NCBI GenBank assembly: GCA_947573605.1
Contig: CANPGM010000039.1
Coordinates: forward strand, 1-33,138
Origin: an uncultured Roseburia sp.
GTDB taxonomy: Bacteria; Bacillota; Clostridia; Lachnospirales; Lachnospiraceae
Length of the DNA stretch: 33,138 nt
Direction: 5' to 3'
The translations under genes and the position numbers were made by a program. Below the pieces are notes generated by a model that was not told the origin of the DNA, did no database searches, and was given only the letters and a program-made list of their open reading frames with translations. This document shows positions 7,766-16,454 of the stretch, piece after piece. Within the stretch, counting starts at the first letter, position 1, and every line of letters starts with the position of its first letter.

Positions 7766-9208
7766 TTAGTATGCTTTTCCCCAGTAAACAAGCTTTTTCG
7801 CCGGCCTGCCGCAGCATACGCATACATCCGAAATCTGTTCCTGATCGTGGAACGGCATACAGCGCGACGTTACTGCCAGCTCTTCTTTTATCTGATTTTC
7901 GCATTCCATATTCTCACACCACATGCCGCGGATAAATCCGGGCTTATTTAATGCGATATCTTTTAATTCCTCATAATTATGCGCATCATAAATGTGCGCG
8001 TCGCGGTGCAGCTTTGCACGTTCAAACATATCATTTTGAATGGTTTCCAAAAGCTTTGGAAGCGCTTCGGAAAGTTCCGCAAACGAAACTTCCGTTTTTT
8101 CTCTGGTGTCGCGGCGGACAAGCACGCATTTCCCGGCTTCCATATCCTTCGGTCCAAGCTCGATACGTACCGGAATTCCGCGCATTTCCTGTTCTGAAAA
8201 CTTCCAGCCCGGGCTCTTGTCCGAATCGTCAAGCCTTACGCGGCAGATGCTCCCAAGTTTTTCACAGAGTTCTTTCGCCTTATCCAGAACGCCTTCCGCA
8301 TCCTGCCGGATCGGAATAACTACAGCCTGTATCGGTGCGATCCGGGGCGGAAGCACCAGGCCGGAATCATCGCCGTGTACCATGATAATTGCACCGATAA
8401 TTCGGGTCGATAATCCCCAGGAGGTTTGATGCGCGTACTGCAGCTTATTCTCTCTGTCCGTATACTGGATTCCGAACGCCTTCGCAAAGCCGTCGCCAAA
8501 ATTATGGCTTGTGCCGGACTGCAGCGCTTTGCCGTCATGCATGAGCGCTTCAATGGTGTAAGTGGCCTCCGCTCCCGCGAACTTTTCCTTTTCCGTCTTC
8601 TGCCCGCGAATTACGGGCACCGCAAGAACCTCTTCGCAGAAATCGGCATAGACGCCCAACATTTTCAATGTCCGCTCCTGCGCCTCTTCCGCGGTTGCAT
8701 GCGCGGTATGCCCTTCCTGCCATAAAAATTCTCTGGAGCGCAAGAACGGGCGGGTTTCCTTTTCCCACCGCACCACGGAACACCACTGATTATATACTTT
8801 CGGCAGGTCGCGGTAAGATTGAATAACGTTTTTATAGAAATCGCAAAAAAGCGTCTCGGAGGTCGGTCTGACGCAGAGACGCTCCTGCAGCGGATTCATA
8901 CCGCCATGCGTAACCCACGCCACTTCGGGCGCAAACCCCTCCACATGGTCTTTTTCCTTCTGTAAAAGACTCTCCGGGATAAACATCGGCAGATAGACGT
9001 TCTCTACGCCCGCTTCCTTAAATCTGCAGTCTAATTCCTTCTGAATATTTTCCCAGAGCGCATAGCCTGCCGGTTTGATAATCATACAGCCTTTGACCGA
9101 TGAGTAATCAATGAGTTCCGCTTTTTTTACAATATCCGTATACCACTGTGCAAAATCTTCTTTCATCGAAGTAATCGCTTCGACCAGTTTCTTATTATCC
9201 TTTGCCAT
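7766..9208 (-). CDS. proS: Prolyl-tRNA synthetase, archaeal/eukaryotic-like type
   Basis: A 480-residue class II aminoacyl-tRNA synthetase charging tRNA-Pro. It is the short, editing-domain-free type: motif 1 region near [12 protein letters not shown], motif 2 [20 protein letters not shown] (about residues 145-164), motif 3 [19 protein letters not shown] (about 264-282), an anticodon-binding domain, and the C-terminal zinc-type domain with paired cysteines (CENMEC, SRCMPF, CVCCGR) and the terminal Tyr typical of this class. AAGGAG lies 11 bases before the ATG. Only 47 bases separate it from rluA, leaving no room for a T-box. It is followed by cca. Confidence 0.95.
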   Translation of the reverse strand: MAKDNKKLVEAITSMKEDFAQWYTDIVKKAELIDYSSVKGCMIIKPAGYALWENIQKELDCRFKEAGVENVYLPMFIPESLLQKEKDHVEGFAPEVAWVTHGGMNPLQERLCVRPTSETLFCDFYKNVIQSYRDLPKVYNQWCSVVRWEKETRPFLRSREFLWQEGHTAHATAEEAQERTLKMLGVYADFCEEVLAVPVIRGQKTEKEKFAGAEATYTIEALMHDGKALQSGTSHNFGDGFAKAFGIQYTDRENKLQYAHQTSWGLSTRIIGAIIMVHGDDSGLVLPPRIAPIQAVVIPIRQDAEGVLDKAKELCEKLGSICRVRLDDSDKSPGWKFSEQEMRGIPVRIELGPKDMEAGKCVLVRRDTREKTEVSFAELSEALPKLLETIQNDMFERAKLHRDAHIYDAHNYEELKDIALNKPGFIRGMWCENMECENQIKEELAVTSRCMPFHDQEQISDVCVCCGRPAKKLVYWGKAY

Positions 9209-9255
9209 AATCGTCTAAACTCCTTGTATGCCTCGTATTTATTCTTTTCACAATT

Positions 9256-9909
9256 CTATGTCAAATAAAATGGCTTGTCAATTTCAAATTCGGCTTTTTT
9301 ACGCGTCTTTGGATGACGGAAGGCGATTTTACAGGAACATAAAGCAAGCGTCTTTACGGACGGATTTATATTTTCTCTGAAATTATATTTTCTGTCGCCG
9401 CAGACAGGCATTCCGGCATGAGAAAGCTGCACGCGGATTTGATGATGCCTCCCGGTCTTTAGTTTAATTCTTAAAATAGACTGTCTTCCGTTCGTCTCCA
9501 GCAGTTCATAGCTTAATTCCGCGTATTTGGCACCCGGCGTCCCCTTGCTTACCACCTTTGAAATGTTGGCTTTTTTGTCCCGCAGCAGATAATCCTCTAA
9601 TACCGCTTTTTTGTGCACGGGCACGCCTTCGACCATCACAAAATATTGCTTATCGGCCTGTTTTTCGGAAATCTGCCTGCAAAGATCCGCAGCCGCTTCC
9701 TTTGTTTTTGCAAATACCATTACGCCTTCTACCGGCTGATCCAGACGATGAACGACTCCGATATACGGAGCTTCCCCTTTTGCGGCGCGGTAATTTTTAA
9801 GTATGCTTTCTATATCCGGTTCCGCGCACCTCTTTGTCTGAACGGCTACACCCGCTTTTTTGCGGCACACAAGAATCGTTTCGTCCTCATATATTATTTC
9901 CGGTATCAT
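9256..9909 (-). CDS. RluA-family 23S rRNA/tRNA pseudouridine synthase
   Basis: A 217-residue single-domain pseudouridine synthase of the RluA family, converting uridine to pseudouridine in RNA. The catalytic motif HRLDQPVEGVMVFAKT (about residues 54-69) contains the active-site aspartate; the KTGRHHQIRVQLSHAGMPVCGD segment (about 150-171) is the second family signature, split here only to stay brief. The N-terminal S4 domain of RluD is absent, as in the short YjbO/RluA-like subgroup. The target site cannot be told from sequence. It starts 14 bases after the response regulator stop and is followed by proS, so it is probably in the same transcript. Confidence 0.85.
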   Translation of the reverse strand: MIPEIIYEDETILVCRKKAGVAVQTKRCAEPDIESILKNYRAAKGEAPYIGVVHRLDQPVEGVMVFAKTKEAAADLCRQISEKQADKQYFVMVEGVPVHKKAVLEDYLLRDKKANISKVVSKGTPGAKYAELSYELLETNGRQSILRIKLKTGRHHQIRVQLSHAGMPVCGDRKYNFRENINPSVKTLALCSCKIAFRHPKTRKKAEFEIDKPFYLT

Positions 9910-9923
9910 TTTTCCTCACGTTT

Positions 9924-10613
9924 CTACAGCTTAAAGCGGTATCCGACGCCCCAGATCGTTTCAATGTACTGCGGCTTGTTCGTATTCATTTCTATTTTTT
10001 CACGAATCTTTTTAATATGAACGGTAACGGTTGCAATATCCCCGATTGATTCCATATCCCAGATTTCCCGGAATAGCTCTTCTTTCGTAAAGACGTGGTT
10101 CGGGTTTTCCGCAAGAAACGTAAGTAAGTCAAATTCCTTTGTAGTAAACTGCTTTTCTTCGTCATTTACCCAGACGCGTCGCGCCGTTTTGTCAATGCGG
10201 ATTCCACGGATTTCAACGACATCATTTTTCGGCTCGTTGCTGCCGATTAACCGTTCGTATCTGGCCAAATGCGCTTTCACCCGCGCCACAAGTTCGCTCG
10301 GAGAAAACGGCTTGGTAATGTAATCGTCCGCTCCAAGTCCCAGGCCCCTGATTTTATCAATATCATCCTTTTTCGCTGAAACCATTAGTACCGGCGTATT
10401 TTTTTCTTCGCGGATTCGTTTGCAGATCTCGAAACCGTCAATGCCGGGCAGCATCAGGTCGAGAATAAACATATCAAATTCCTCGCCGAGCGCTCTGGCC
10501 AGTCCGTCCGTTCCGTTGTTCTCGATTTCCACCTCAAAGCCGCTCAATTCCAGATAATCTTTTTCAAGGTCCGCAATCGCCTCTTCATCCTCAATTATCA
10601 ATACTCTGCTCAT
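9924..10613 (-). CDS. OmpR/PhoB-family response regulator
   Basis: A 229-residue two-component regulator. The receiver domain (1-115) shows the acidic pair IIEDEE, the phospho-acceptor aspartate in FILDLMLPGIDGFEIC (about residues 49-64), and the conserved Thr/Ser and Lys (VLMVSAKKDD, DDYITKPF). The C-terminal winged-helix DNA-binding domain (about 128-229) ends GVGYRFKL, the usual OmpR-class end. It overlaps the upstream histidine kinase gene by 23 bases, with GGAGG six bases before its ATG inside the kinase gene, so the two are translationally coupled. The signal and regulon are unknown. Confidence 0.93.
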   Translation of the reverse strand: MSRVLIIEDEEAIADLEKDYLELSGFEVEIENNGTDGLARALGEEFDMFILDLMLPGIDGFEICKRIREEKNTPVLMVSAKKDDIDKIRGLGLGADDYITKPFSPSELVARVKAHLARYERLIGSNEPKNDVVEIRGIRIDKTARRVWVNDEEKQFTTKEFDLLTFLAENPNHVFTKEELFREIWDMESIGDIATVTVHIKKIREKIEMNTNKPQYIETIWGVGYRFKL

Positions 10614-12093
10614 TTACTACCTCCTGATATTTTCTGATCACCAGATACATCACGGTTCCAATCGACTCCTTGCTGGTCGCCCATATTTTCCCGCCGTGAT
10701 CCTCGACTATTTTTTTCACAATGGACAAACCGATTCCGCTTCCCCCCGTCGCCGAATTTCTGGATGTGTCCGCACGGTAAAACCGGTCGAATATATACGG
10801 CAGGTCCCGCGCGGCAATCCCGCGTCCGTTGTCTTCAAATTCAATCTGTATAAAATCTCCGACATCCTTGATGCGGATATTGATCTGCCCTCGCTGCTTA
10901 TCCAGGTATTTCACAGAATTCCCAATGATATTGTGAATCACACGTCTTAACTGCTCCACATCTGCAATAATCATGACGTCCTCATCCGCATAGTTGAAAT
11001 AAGAAAGCCCGACATTTTTCGATTCAAGATCCAGACCGATCTCTTCGACGCAATCCGCAAAGTAACTGCTGACTCTGATTTTTGCAAAATTATAGGGAAT
11101 GCGGTTCGTATCGATTTTAGAATACAGCGTCAGTTCATTAATCAGTGTATCCATTTCGTTCGCTTTGTTGTATATGGTACGAATATATTTCTCCTGCTTT
11201 TCCGGCGTGTCCGCAACGCCGTCAATCAGTCCTTCCGCGTATCCCTTTACTGCTGTAATGGGTGTCTTTAAATCATGCGCGATGTTACTGATTAACGCTT
11301 TATTTTCCCTTTCCGCGTTGATCTTTTCTTCGGTATTGTCTTTCAGCCGCTGGCGCATTTCTTCAAAGCTTTTGCAGAGCTCTCCGATTTCGTCGTTGCT
11401 CTCCGGTTCGAGCGTAAAATCCAGATTTCCGTCCTTGATATTCTGTGCGGCAATCTGAAGCTTTTTAATCGGATTCATCAGACTTGTATAAATCCAGATA
11501 CTCAGCATACACGCGGTAAGCACAAGAATCAGAATAACCGACACCAGAATATCCGCGGCCAGACTTTTGACTTCGGGCACCATCTCCTCCAGCCTGGTCA
11601 CAATAAAAACGCTGCCCGTTTCATTGTCCGCAAACCTTAAGTCAATCTGCCTGACAAGCGCCTGTTCTTCACCGTCAAAATAGGTGCCGGAATCGGCGGT
11701 TTCATCTGCATTGCCGTATTCGGGAAGCTGCGTCAGCAGACCAGGCGACGCGCTTTCTCCGATAAACACAAATTCCTGATCTTTACGCACAATTAAATAA
11801 GAAGCCTTTTCCTCAAGCGCCGCGTTCTTCTCATCTAAAAACGCCGCGTCAAGCAGCGCCTCCGGCCTGTTCTGCGACGCTTCCAAAAGCTCCTGGTAAA
11901 TTCCCCTGGTAAAACGGCTTAACAATTGTACCGAATTAGAAAAATAGCGGTATCCTTCCTGCTTTAATCCGTAATTCTGTTCTATCGCCCGTATCTGTAT
12001 CTTCTGGAAGCTGAACAGAACCGCAGTCGCCAGTACGATCGGTACAAATATAATCAGGCAGAAGGAAATAATTATCTTATTCCGAAACTTCAT
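10591..12093 (-). CDS. Sensor histidine kinase (HAMP-HisKA-HATPase_c)
   Basis: A 500-residue membrane histidine kinase, partner of the adjacent OmpR-type regulator. Two membrane segments flank an extracytoplasmic sensor of about 140 residues: near residues 5-26 (IIISFCLIIFVPIVLATAV) and 173-198 (ILVSVILILVLTACMLSIWI). A HAMP linker follows (PIKKLQIAAQNIKDGNLDF), then HisKA with the phospho-acceptor His in LISNIAHDLKTPITAVKGY, and the ATPase with N box NIIGNSVKYL, G1 box DNGRGIA, F box IFDRFYR and G2 box GGSGIGLSI. The start with AGAGG just upstream (12093) is preferred over an ATG twelve bases earlier. The gene order kinase first, regulator second, is reversed from the commoner arrangement. 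Confidence 0.9.
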   Translation of the reverse strand: MKFRNKIIISFCLIIFVPIVLATAVLFSFQKIQIRAIEQNYGLKQEGYRYFSNSVQLLSRFTRGIYQELLEASQNRPEALLDAAFLDEKNAALEEKASYLIVRKDQEFVFIGESASPGLLTQLPEYGNADETADSGTYFDGEEQALVRQIDLRFADNETGSVFIVTRLEEMVPEVKSLAADILVSVILILVLTACMLSIWIYTSLMNPIKKLQIAAQNIKDGNLDFTLEPESNDEIGELCKSFEEMRQRLKDNTEEKINAERENKALISNIAHDLKTPITAVKGYAEGLIDGVADTPEKQEKYIRTIYNKANEMDTLINELTLYSKIDTNRIPYNFAKIRVSSYFADCVEEIGLDLESKNVGLSYFNYADEDVMIIADVEQLRRVIHNIIGNSVKYLDKQRGQINIRIKDVGDFIQIEFEDNGRGIAARDLPYIFDRFYRADTSRNSATGGSGIGLSIVKKIVEDHGGKIWATSKESIGTVMYLVIRKYQEVVNEQSIDN

Positions 12094-12169
12094 ATTTCCT
12101 CTCATTCCGCCGCGCAGGCGGCATCTTAATTCAGTGTGAAATTCTTCTCACATTTATACTCCTGTGAAA

Positions 12170-12207
12170 ATAATAAACCACAGGAACAAACTCCTGTGGT
12201 TTATTAT
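12170..12207 (-). terminator. Long inverted repeat after metK, likely terminator
   Basis: A perfect 16-bp stem (12170-12185 with 12192-12207, 6-base loop) centred on CCACAGGA/TCCTGTGG lies between metK and the kinase gene. Its 3' arm ends TTTATTATTTTC on the minus strand, a moderate T tract. It is symmetric enough to act on either strand. Confidence 0.65.
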
Positions 12208-12284
12208 ATCATGAAAAATTCGAATGCCTATTTTTTTTATGTAAAACATTCTAAAATTTTCGTAAAATCAACAGAACGTTTTAT

Positions 12285-13466
12285 CTATAAATACTTTTTA
12301 AGCGTTTCCGCTTTATCAACGGCTTCCCAGGGAAGATTTAAATCCGTACGGCCAAAATGTCCGTATGCCGCCGTCGCCCGATAAATCGGTCTTCTCAAAT
12401 CCAGCATTTTAATGATGCCCGCCGGACGAAGGTCGAAATTCTCCCGGATGATTTCCACCAGTCTTTCGTTTGACAATCTGCCGGTTCCGAACGTATCGAC
12501 CATAATGGAAGTCGGTTCCGCTACGCCGATTGCATAGGAAAGCTGAATTTCGCATTTATCCGCAAGACCTGCCGCCACGATATTCTTTGCAACGTAACGG
12601 GCCGCGTAAGCTGCGGAACGGTCAACTTTTGTACAGTCCTTGCCCGAAAACGCGCCGCCGCCGTGTCTTGCATAGCCGCCGTAGGTATCTACGATAATCT
12701 TCCTTCCCGTCAGCCCAGCGTCTCCCTGCGGGCCGCCGATCACAAAACGTCCGGTCGGATTGATAAAGAACTTTGTATCTGCATCAATCATTTCCTGAGG
12801 AAGAATCGGGTCAAACACATATTTTTTAATATCGGCATGAATCTGCTCCTGGGTAACCGCTTCGTCATGCTGCGTAGATAATACGACCGCTTCTAATCGC
12901 TTCGGCGCCCCGTTTTCATCGTATTCTACCGAAACCTGCGTCTTACCGTCCGGCCTTAAATAATCCAGTGTGCCGTCTTTACGCACCTTTGAAAGCTGAA
13001 GCGCAAGCTTATGCGCAAGGGAAATCGGATATGGCATAAACTCCGGGGTCTCGTTCGTCGCATAGCCGAACATCATGCCCTGGTCACCGGCTCCGGTATC
13101 CAGTTCATCCTTTAACGCTCCTTCTTTTGCTTCCAGCGCTTTATCAACTCCCATTGCAATATCCGGGGACTGTTTATCAAGCGCTACCATAACAGAGCAG
13201 GTATTTCCGTCAAACCCGGTTTTGCCGTCGTTATATCCGATATCGTTTACTGTCTGCCTTACAATAGCCGGAATATCAAGCTGCGCCTTTGTTGTAATCT
13301 CTCCTGTTACAAGCACGTACCCGGTACAGCTCACCGCTTCGCATGCGACGCGGCTCATCGGGTCCTCCGCCATACAAGCGTCGAGTATCGCATCCGAAAT
13401 CGCATCGCACATTTTATCGGGATGTCCTTCTGTTACCGATTCCGATGTAAATAATAATTTTTCCAT
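12285..13466 (-). CDS. metK: S-adenosylmethionine synthetase
   Basis: A 393-residue methionine adenosyltransferase making S-adenosylmethionine from ATP and methionine, a cytoplasmic homotetramer. The N-terminus carries the conserved [20 protein letters not shown] segment, [15 protein letters not shown] lies at about residues 119-133, and the phosphate-binding [22 protein letters not shown] near 260-281 holds the catalytic Lys/Arg residues (quoted in part). Length is standard. An AGGAAGG lies five bases upstream of the ATG. The gene is governed by an upstream SAM-I riboswitch with its own terminator, so its product represses its own synthesis. Confidence 0.96.
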   Translation of the reverse strand: MEKLLFTSESVTEGHPDKMCDAISDAILDACMAEDPMSRVACEAVSCTGYVLVTGEITTKAQLDIPAIVRQTVNDIGYNDGKTGFDGNTCSVMVALDKQSPDIAMGVDKALEAKEGALKDELDTGAGDQGMMFGYATNETPEFMPYPISLAHKLALQLSKVRKDGTLDYLRPDGKTQVSVEYDENGAPKRLEAVVLSTQHDEAVTQEQIHADIKKYVFDPILPQEMIDADTKFFINPTGRFVIGGPQGDAGLTGRKIIVDTYGGYARHGGGAFSGKDCTKVDRSAAYAARYVAKNIVAAGLADKCEIQLSYAIGVAEPTSIMVDTFGTGRLSNERLVEIIRENFDLRPAGIIKMLDLRRPIYRATAAYGHFGRTDLNLPWEAVDKAETLKKYL

Positions 13467-13499
13467 ATGTACCTTCCTTTCTTCCTATCAGGTAAAAAC

Positions 13500-13527
13500 A
13501 AAAAAACCGCCTATGGACAATAAGCGG
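13500..13527 (-). terminator. Riboswitch-controlled terminator of metK
   Basis: An 8-bp hairpin (CCGCTTAT from 13520-13527 with ATAGGCGG from 13507-13514, one wobble pair) is followed by six T on the minus strand. The 3' side of the riboswitch P1 helix (ACAATAAGAGG) can instead pair with CCGCTTATTGT with a single mismatch, forming the antiterminator. Confidence 0.85.
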
Positions 13528-13541
13528 ATATGATAACAAAT

Positions 13542-13684
13542 CCTCTTATTGTTCGAACTACTGAAAAATCAGTATGTACGGGAATAACGCTTCCGCACTC
13601 TTTGCTCGCTCAGGTTGGCACCTTCCGTAGAGGGGTTGCCGTGACTTCACAGATCCTTTGTATCTCCATCACTCTGAATAAGAA
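13542..13684 (-). promoter_or_regulatory. SAM-I (S-box) riboswitch aptamer
   Basis: The minus strand shows the S-box layout: P1 made of TCTTATT (13677-13683) and AATAAGA (13544-13550), the conserved GTGATGGAGATAC-type strand after P1, the core GAAGTCACGGCAACC and the AGGTGCCAACCTG element, then a P4-like helix. A terminator and a matching antiterminator pairing follow. SAM binding stabilises P1 and so favours termination. Position directly before metK is the classical context. Confidence 0.92.
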
Positions 13685-13723
13685 AATTTAAATATATTTA
13701 ATTTTATAAAGCTACCGAGAAAT

Positions 13724-13752
13724 AACATACTCTGTTCTTGTCTTTCTGTCAA
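13724..13752 (-). promoter_or_regulatory. Promoter of the metK riboswitch transcript
   Basis: TTGACA (13747-13752) and TATGTT (13724-13729) are separated by 17 bases on the minus strand, placing the start of transcription shortly before the P1 helix of the SAM-I aptamer. Confidence 0.75.
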
Positions 13753-13792
13753 GTCCTTTCATGCTTTTTTTCTAAAAATTTAAGATTTATTG

Positions 13793-13821
13793 TTGACTTT
13801 CAATTTATGTAAATTTATACT
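13793..13821 (+). promoter_or_regulatory. Promoter of the HD-GYP gene
   Basis: TTGACT (13793-13798) and TATACT (13816-13821) are separated by 17 bases on the plus strand, about 107 bases before the start codon. It is divergent from the metK promoter, with about 40 bases between the two -35 boxes. Confidence 0.75.
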
Positions 13822-13834
13822 ATCTATAATGGGT

Positions 13835-13920
13835 TTTTTTTAAAGTTAAAAAGCGTCCTTTTATGGCGCTCGACAAGTGTCGCACGACGCAGTTTCCGAA
13901 TAAGGAAATAAAGAATGGGG
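13835..13920 (+). other. Structured 5' leader of the HD-GYP gene
   Basis: The untranslated leader of about 100 bases contains a GCGTC (13853-13857)/GACGC (13886-13890) closing helix around an inner hairpin CGACA (13871-13875)/TGTCG (13878-13882), then a TTTCC/GGAAA hairpin (13893-13907) before the ribosome binding site. GCGTC could also pair with GGCGC (13865-13869), so alternative folds exist. I could not match it to a c-di-GMP or other known riboswitch consensus. Confidence 0.45.
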
Positions 13921-13927
13921 TACGGAA

Positions 13928-14932
13928 ATGATAAAAGAAATGAATGAAAACATGCAAAAAGAACCGCAGTCCGAGACGGCCGGCGAGGCAGACGGCGCCG
14001 TTACAGGCAGTACGGCTTTGGCGGACGCAGCGGTAAAGTCTGTTCCTTCAACGGCTTCTTATTCTCAGAAGGTTACGTGTTCGAAAGAATTCCAGTATTT
14101 TCAGATTGAATACTCTAAAGTTCTTGCCGCTTTAAAAAGTGAGTTCGAGGGATATGTTTTCCGAAATGCCCCGATGAACACCGAACTGATGCTGAATATG
14201 ACAAGAGAACTTTATTTATCATGCAAAACAACGCTTGAATTGTTTGATATGCTCCATAATATGCGTTCCAGCGACGACAGCGTATATGCGCATTCACTGA
14301 ACGTAGCGTTAATCAGCCGGCGAATCGGCAGATGGCTGAAAATGGAAGCTGCGGAGCTGGATACCCTTACGCTGGCCGGAATTCTGCACGATATCGGAAA
14401 GCTGAAAATTTCCGACGAAATATTAAATAAACCGGATAAATATACCGATGAGGAATTTGAACTGATAAAGCAGCACCCGAAGTTCGGTTACGATCTTTTA
14501 AAATCGCTTCCTCTCGACGCACATGTGAAAAAAGCCGCTCTTTCTCATCACGAAAGATGCGACGGAACCGGATACCCGATGGGGCTGACGCAGGACGACG
14601 CAGACGACTATGCTATGATTGTCGCAATCGCCGACGTTTATGACGCGATGACTGCAGCGCGTTCTTACCGTTCGCCGCTCTGTCCGTTTCAGGTAATCGC
14701 CAATTTTGAACACGACGGTCTGTCCAAATATAAGCCAAAGTATATCCTGACCTTCCTGTCCCATATTGCCAGTACCTATCAGCGTAACAGAGTAATCTTA
14801 AACGACGGCCGCGTCGCTAATATCGTTATGCTGAACAACAACCGCCTGTCAAAGCCGATTGTACAATTTGCAGATAATACCTGTCTTGATTTATCAAAGG
14901 AACCTTCTCTGCATATCCAGTCACTGCTTTAA
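13928..14932 (+). CDS. HD-GYP domain protein, probable cyclic-di-GMP phosphodiesterase
   Basis: A 334-residue soluble protein with a C-terminal HD-GYP domain, expected to hydrolyse cyclic di-GMP. The N-terminal 50 residues are low-complexity (Glu/Ala/Thr-rich). Domain marks are the HSLNVALISRRIG first-His region (about residue 121), AGILHDIGKLKISDEIL with the HD pair (about 149-165), the LSHHERCDGTGYP signature carrying GYP (about 204-216) and AIADVYDAMTAARSYR (about 232-247). No receiver or transmembrane region is seen; the C-terminal 50 residues may form a small beta domain. It is the only plus-strand core gene, with its own promoter, leader and a strong terminator shared with murA. GGGG seven bases upstream supports the ATG. 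Confidence 0.85.
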   Translation: MIKEMNENMQKEPQSETAGEADGAVTGSTALADAAVKSVPSTASYSQKVTCSKEFQYFQIEYSKVLAALKSEFEGYVFRNAPMNTELMLNMTRELYLSCKTTLELFDMLHNMRSSDDSVYAHSLNVALISRRIGRWLKMEAAELDTLTLAGILHDIGKLKISDEILNKPDKYTDEEFELIKQHPKFGYDLLKSLPLDAHVKKAALSHHERCDGTGYPMGLTQDDADDYAMIVAIADVYDAMTAARSYRSPLCPFQVIANFEHDGLSKYKPKYILTFLSHIASTYQRNRVILNDGRVANIVMLNNNRLSKPIVQFADNTCLDLSKEPSLHIQSLL

Positions 14933-14937
14933 GAATA

Positions 14938-14985
14938 AAAAAGCTGTCTGCTTCCGAACAATTGAAGCAGACAGCTTTTTCTTTT
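14938..14985. terminator. Bidirectional terminator between the HD-GYP gene and murA
   Basis: A perfect 14-bp hairpin (AAGCTGTCTGCTTC 14941-14954 with GAAGCAGACAGCTT 14964-14977) is flanked by an A run on the left and a T run on the right, so it can end both convergent transcripts. Confidence 0.9.
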
Positions 14986-16278
14986 TTATGATACCTTTAA
15001 CGTAAATTTCTGAATCTCCTTTTCCGAACTTACCTTTTCAATCATAGCTCCGAGCGCAGCAAGCTTTTTTTCAAATTCTTCGTATCCGCGTTCGATATAA
15101 TAAATATCATCTACAACTGTAATCCCATCTGCCGCAAGACCTGCAATCACAAGCGCCGCTCCCGCGCGCAGATCCGGAGCATTGACTCTTGCCCCCGTAT
15201 ATCTTTCTACGCCGTTAATAATTGCAATATTGCTCTCTACTTTGATTTTCGCTCCCATACGCGTCAATTCATCTACGTATTTGAAGCGGTTTTCAAAAAT
15301 GCTTTCCGTCACGGTGCTCGTGCCTTCGGCGATTCCGAGAACTACTGCCATCTGAGGCTGCATATCGGTCGGAAATCCCGGATATGTCAAGGTCGTCACC
15401 TGCGTATGGTGAAGCGGTTTTGATGCAACCACACGAACCGCGTCGTCAAATTCTTCGACTTCACAGCCGATTTCAAGGAGCTTTGCCGTCGTCGCCTCCA
15501 AATGCTTCGGAATCACATTTTTTACGGTGACGTCGCCTTTCGTCGCCGCTGCCGCAAACATAAATGTCCCGGCCTCTATCTGATCCGGTATAACCGAATA
15601 TTCCGTCTTGTGGAGCTTTTCTACGCCGACGATTCGGATGACGTCTGTCCCCGCGCCTCTGATATTCGCGCCCATACTGTTCAAAAAGTTTGCCACGTCA
15701 ACCACATGCGGCTCCTTTGCGGCATTTTCGATAATCGTCTTTCCTTCCGCCATCGACGCTGTCATCATGATATTAATCGTCGCGCCGACCGATACTTTAT
15801 CCAGATAAATATGCGTGCCGATCAGCCGCTCCGCTTCCGCGAGCACAAGTCCGTGTCTGATATCTACTTTTGCCCCCAGCGCGCTAAAGCCCTTTAAATG
15901 CAGGTCGATCGGACGGCTGCCGATATTGCAGCCTCCCGGAAGCGCTACTTCCGCGCGTTTATATTTTCCGAGCAGAGCGCCGATTAAATAATAGGACGCC
16001 CTTATTTTTCTGATATATTCATTGTCAACATTAAAGTCACGGATAAAGGAACCGTTGATTTTTACGGTATGCGCATCCACACGATCCACTCTTGCCCCGA
16101 TTTCTTTAATTGCATTCAGCAGCACATTGATATCTCCCACATTAGGCAGATTTTCTATTGTAACAGTCTCATCCGTCATCACAGCCGCCGATAAAATAGC
16201 AAGAGCCGCATTCTTTGCGCCGCCGATTTCCACTTCACCGACTAACGGATTACCGCCTTTGATTACATATTCATCCAT
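14986..16278 (-). CDS. murA: UDP-N-acetylglucosamine 1-carboxyvinyltransferase
   Basis: A 430-residue enolpyruvyl transferase of the MurA family, making UDP-GlcNAc-enolpyruvate from UDP-GlcNAc and phosphoenolpyruvate, the first committed step of peptidoglycan synthesis. Family marks include the N-terminal VEIGGAKNAALAIL (about residues 17-30), the catalytic-loop LPGGCNIGSRPIDLH with the active Cys that fosfomycin alkylates, and GFPTDMQPQMAVVLG near residue 300. The frame stays open upstream to 16362, but similarity to the family begins at MDEYVIKGG, so 16278 is chosen; AAAGG lies 13 bases before it. A near-perfect promoter lies about 95 bases upstream. Confidence 0.93.
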   Translation of the reverse strand: MDEYVIKGGNPLVGEVEIGGAKNAALAILSAAVMTDETVTIENLPNVGDINVLLNAIKEIGARVDRVDAHTVKINGSFIRDFNVDNEYIRKIRASYYLIGALLGKYKRAEVALPGGCNIGSRPIDLHLKGFSALGAKVDIRHGLVLAEAERLIGTHIYLDKVSVGATINIMMTASMAEGKTIIENAAKEPHVVDVANFLNSMGANIRGAGTDVIRIVGVEKLHKTEYSVIPDQIEAGTFMFAAAATKGDVTVKNVIPKHLEATTAKLLEIGCEVEEFDDAVRVVASKPLHHTQVTTLTYPGFPTDMQPQMAVVLGIAEGTSTVTESIFENRFKYVDELTRMGAKIKVESNIAIINGVERYTGARVNAPDLRAGAALVIAGLAADGITVVDDIYYIERGYEEFEKKLAALGAMIEKVSSEKEIQKFTLKVS

Positions 16279-16373
16279 ATCGATAACCATGCCTTTCATA
16301 CAGCCCGCGAATTTCGTTCGCGAGCGTGAATTTACATGTGAAAACCTATTTCCCACATTCATGCAAACACGTA

Positions 16374-16403
16374 ATTATAGTAGCCGCAGCGTGTATTTGT
16401 CAA
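16374..16403 (-). promoter_or_regulatory. Promoter of murA
   Basis: Consensus TTGACA (16398-16403) and TATAAT (16374-16379) on the minus strand, spacer 18 bases. The leader is about 90 bases long. Confidence 0.8.
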
Positions 16404-16454
16404 GTCATTCTTATCAGAAAGAAAATCATTTTGCACTGAAAACTACAGGAATCC

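Noticed and set aside
9209-9255. T-box before proS
   Set aside because: The gap to rluA is only 47 bases and holds no specifier loop, T-box sequence or terminator.
13853-13890. Cyclic-di-GMP riboswitch before the HD-GYP gene
   Set aside because: The conserved bases of the GEMM-I and c-di-GMP-II aptamers that I can recall are absent, so I report only an unassigned structured leader.
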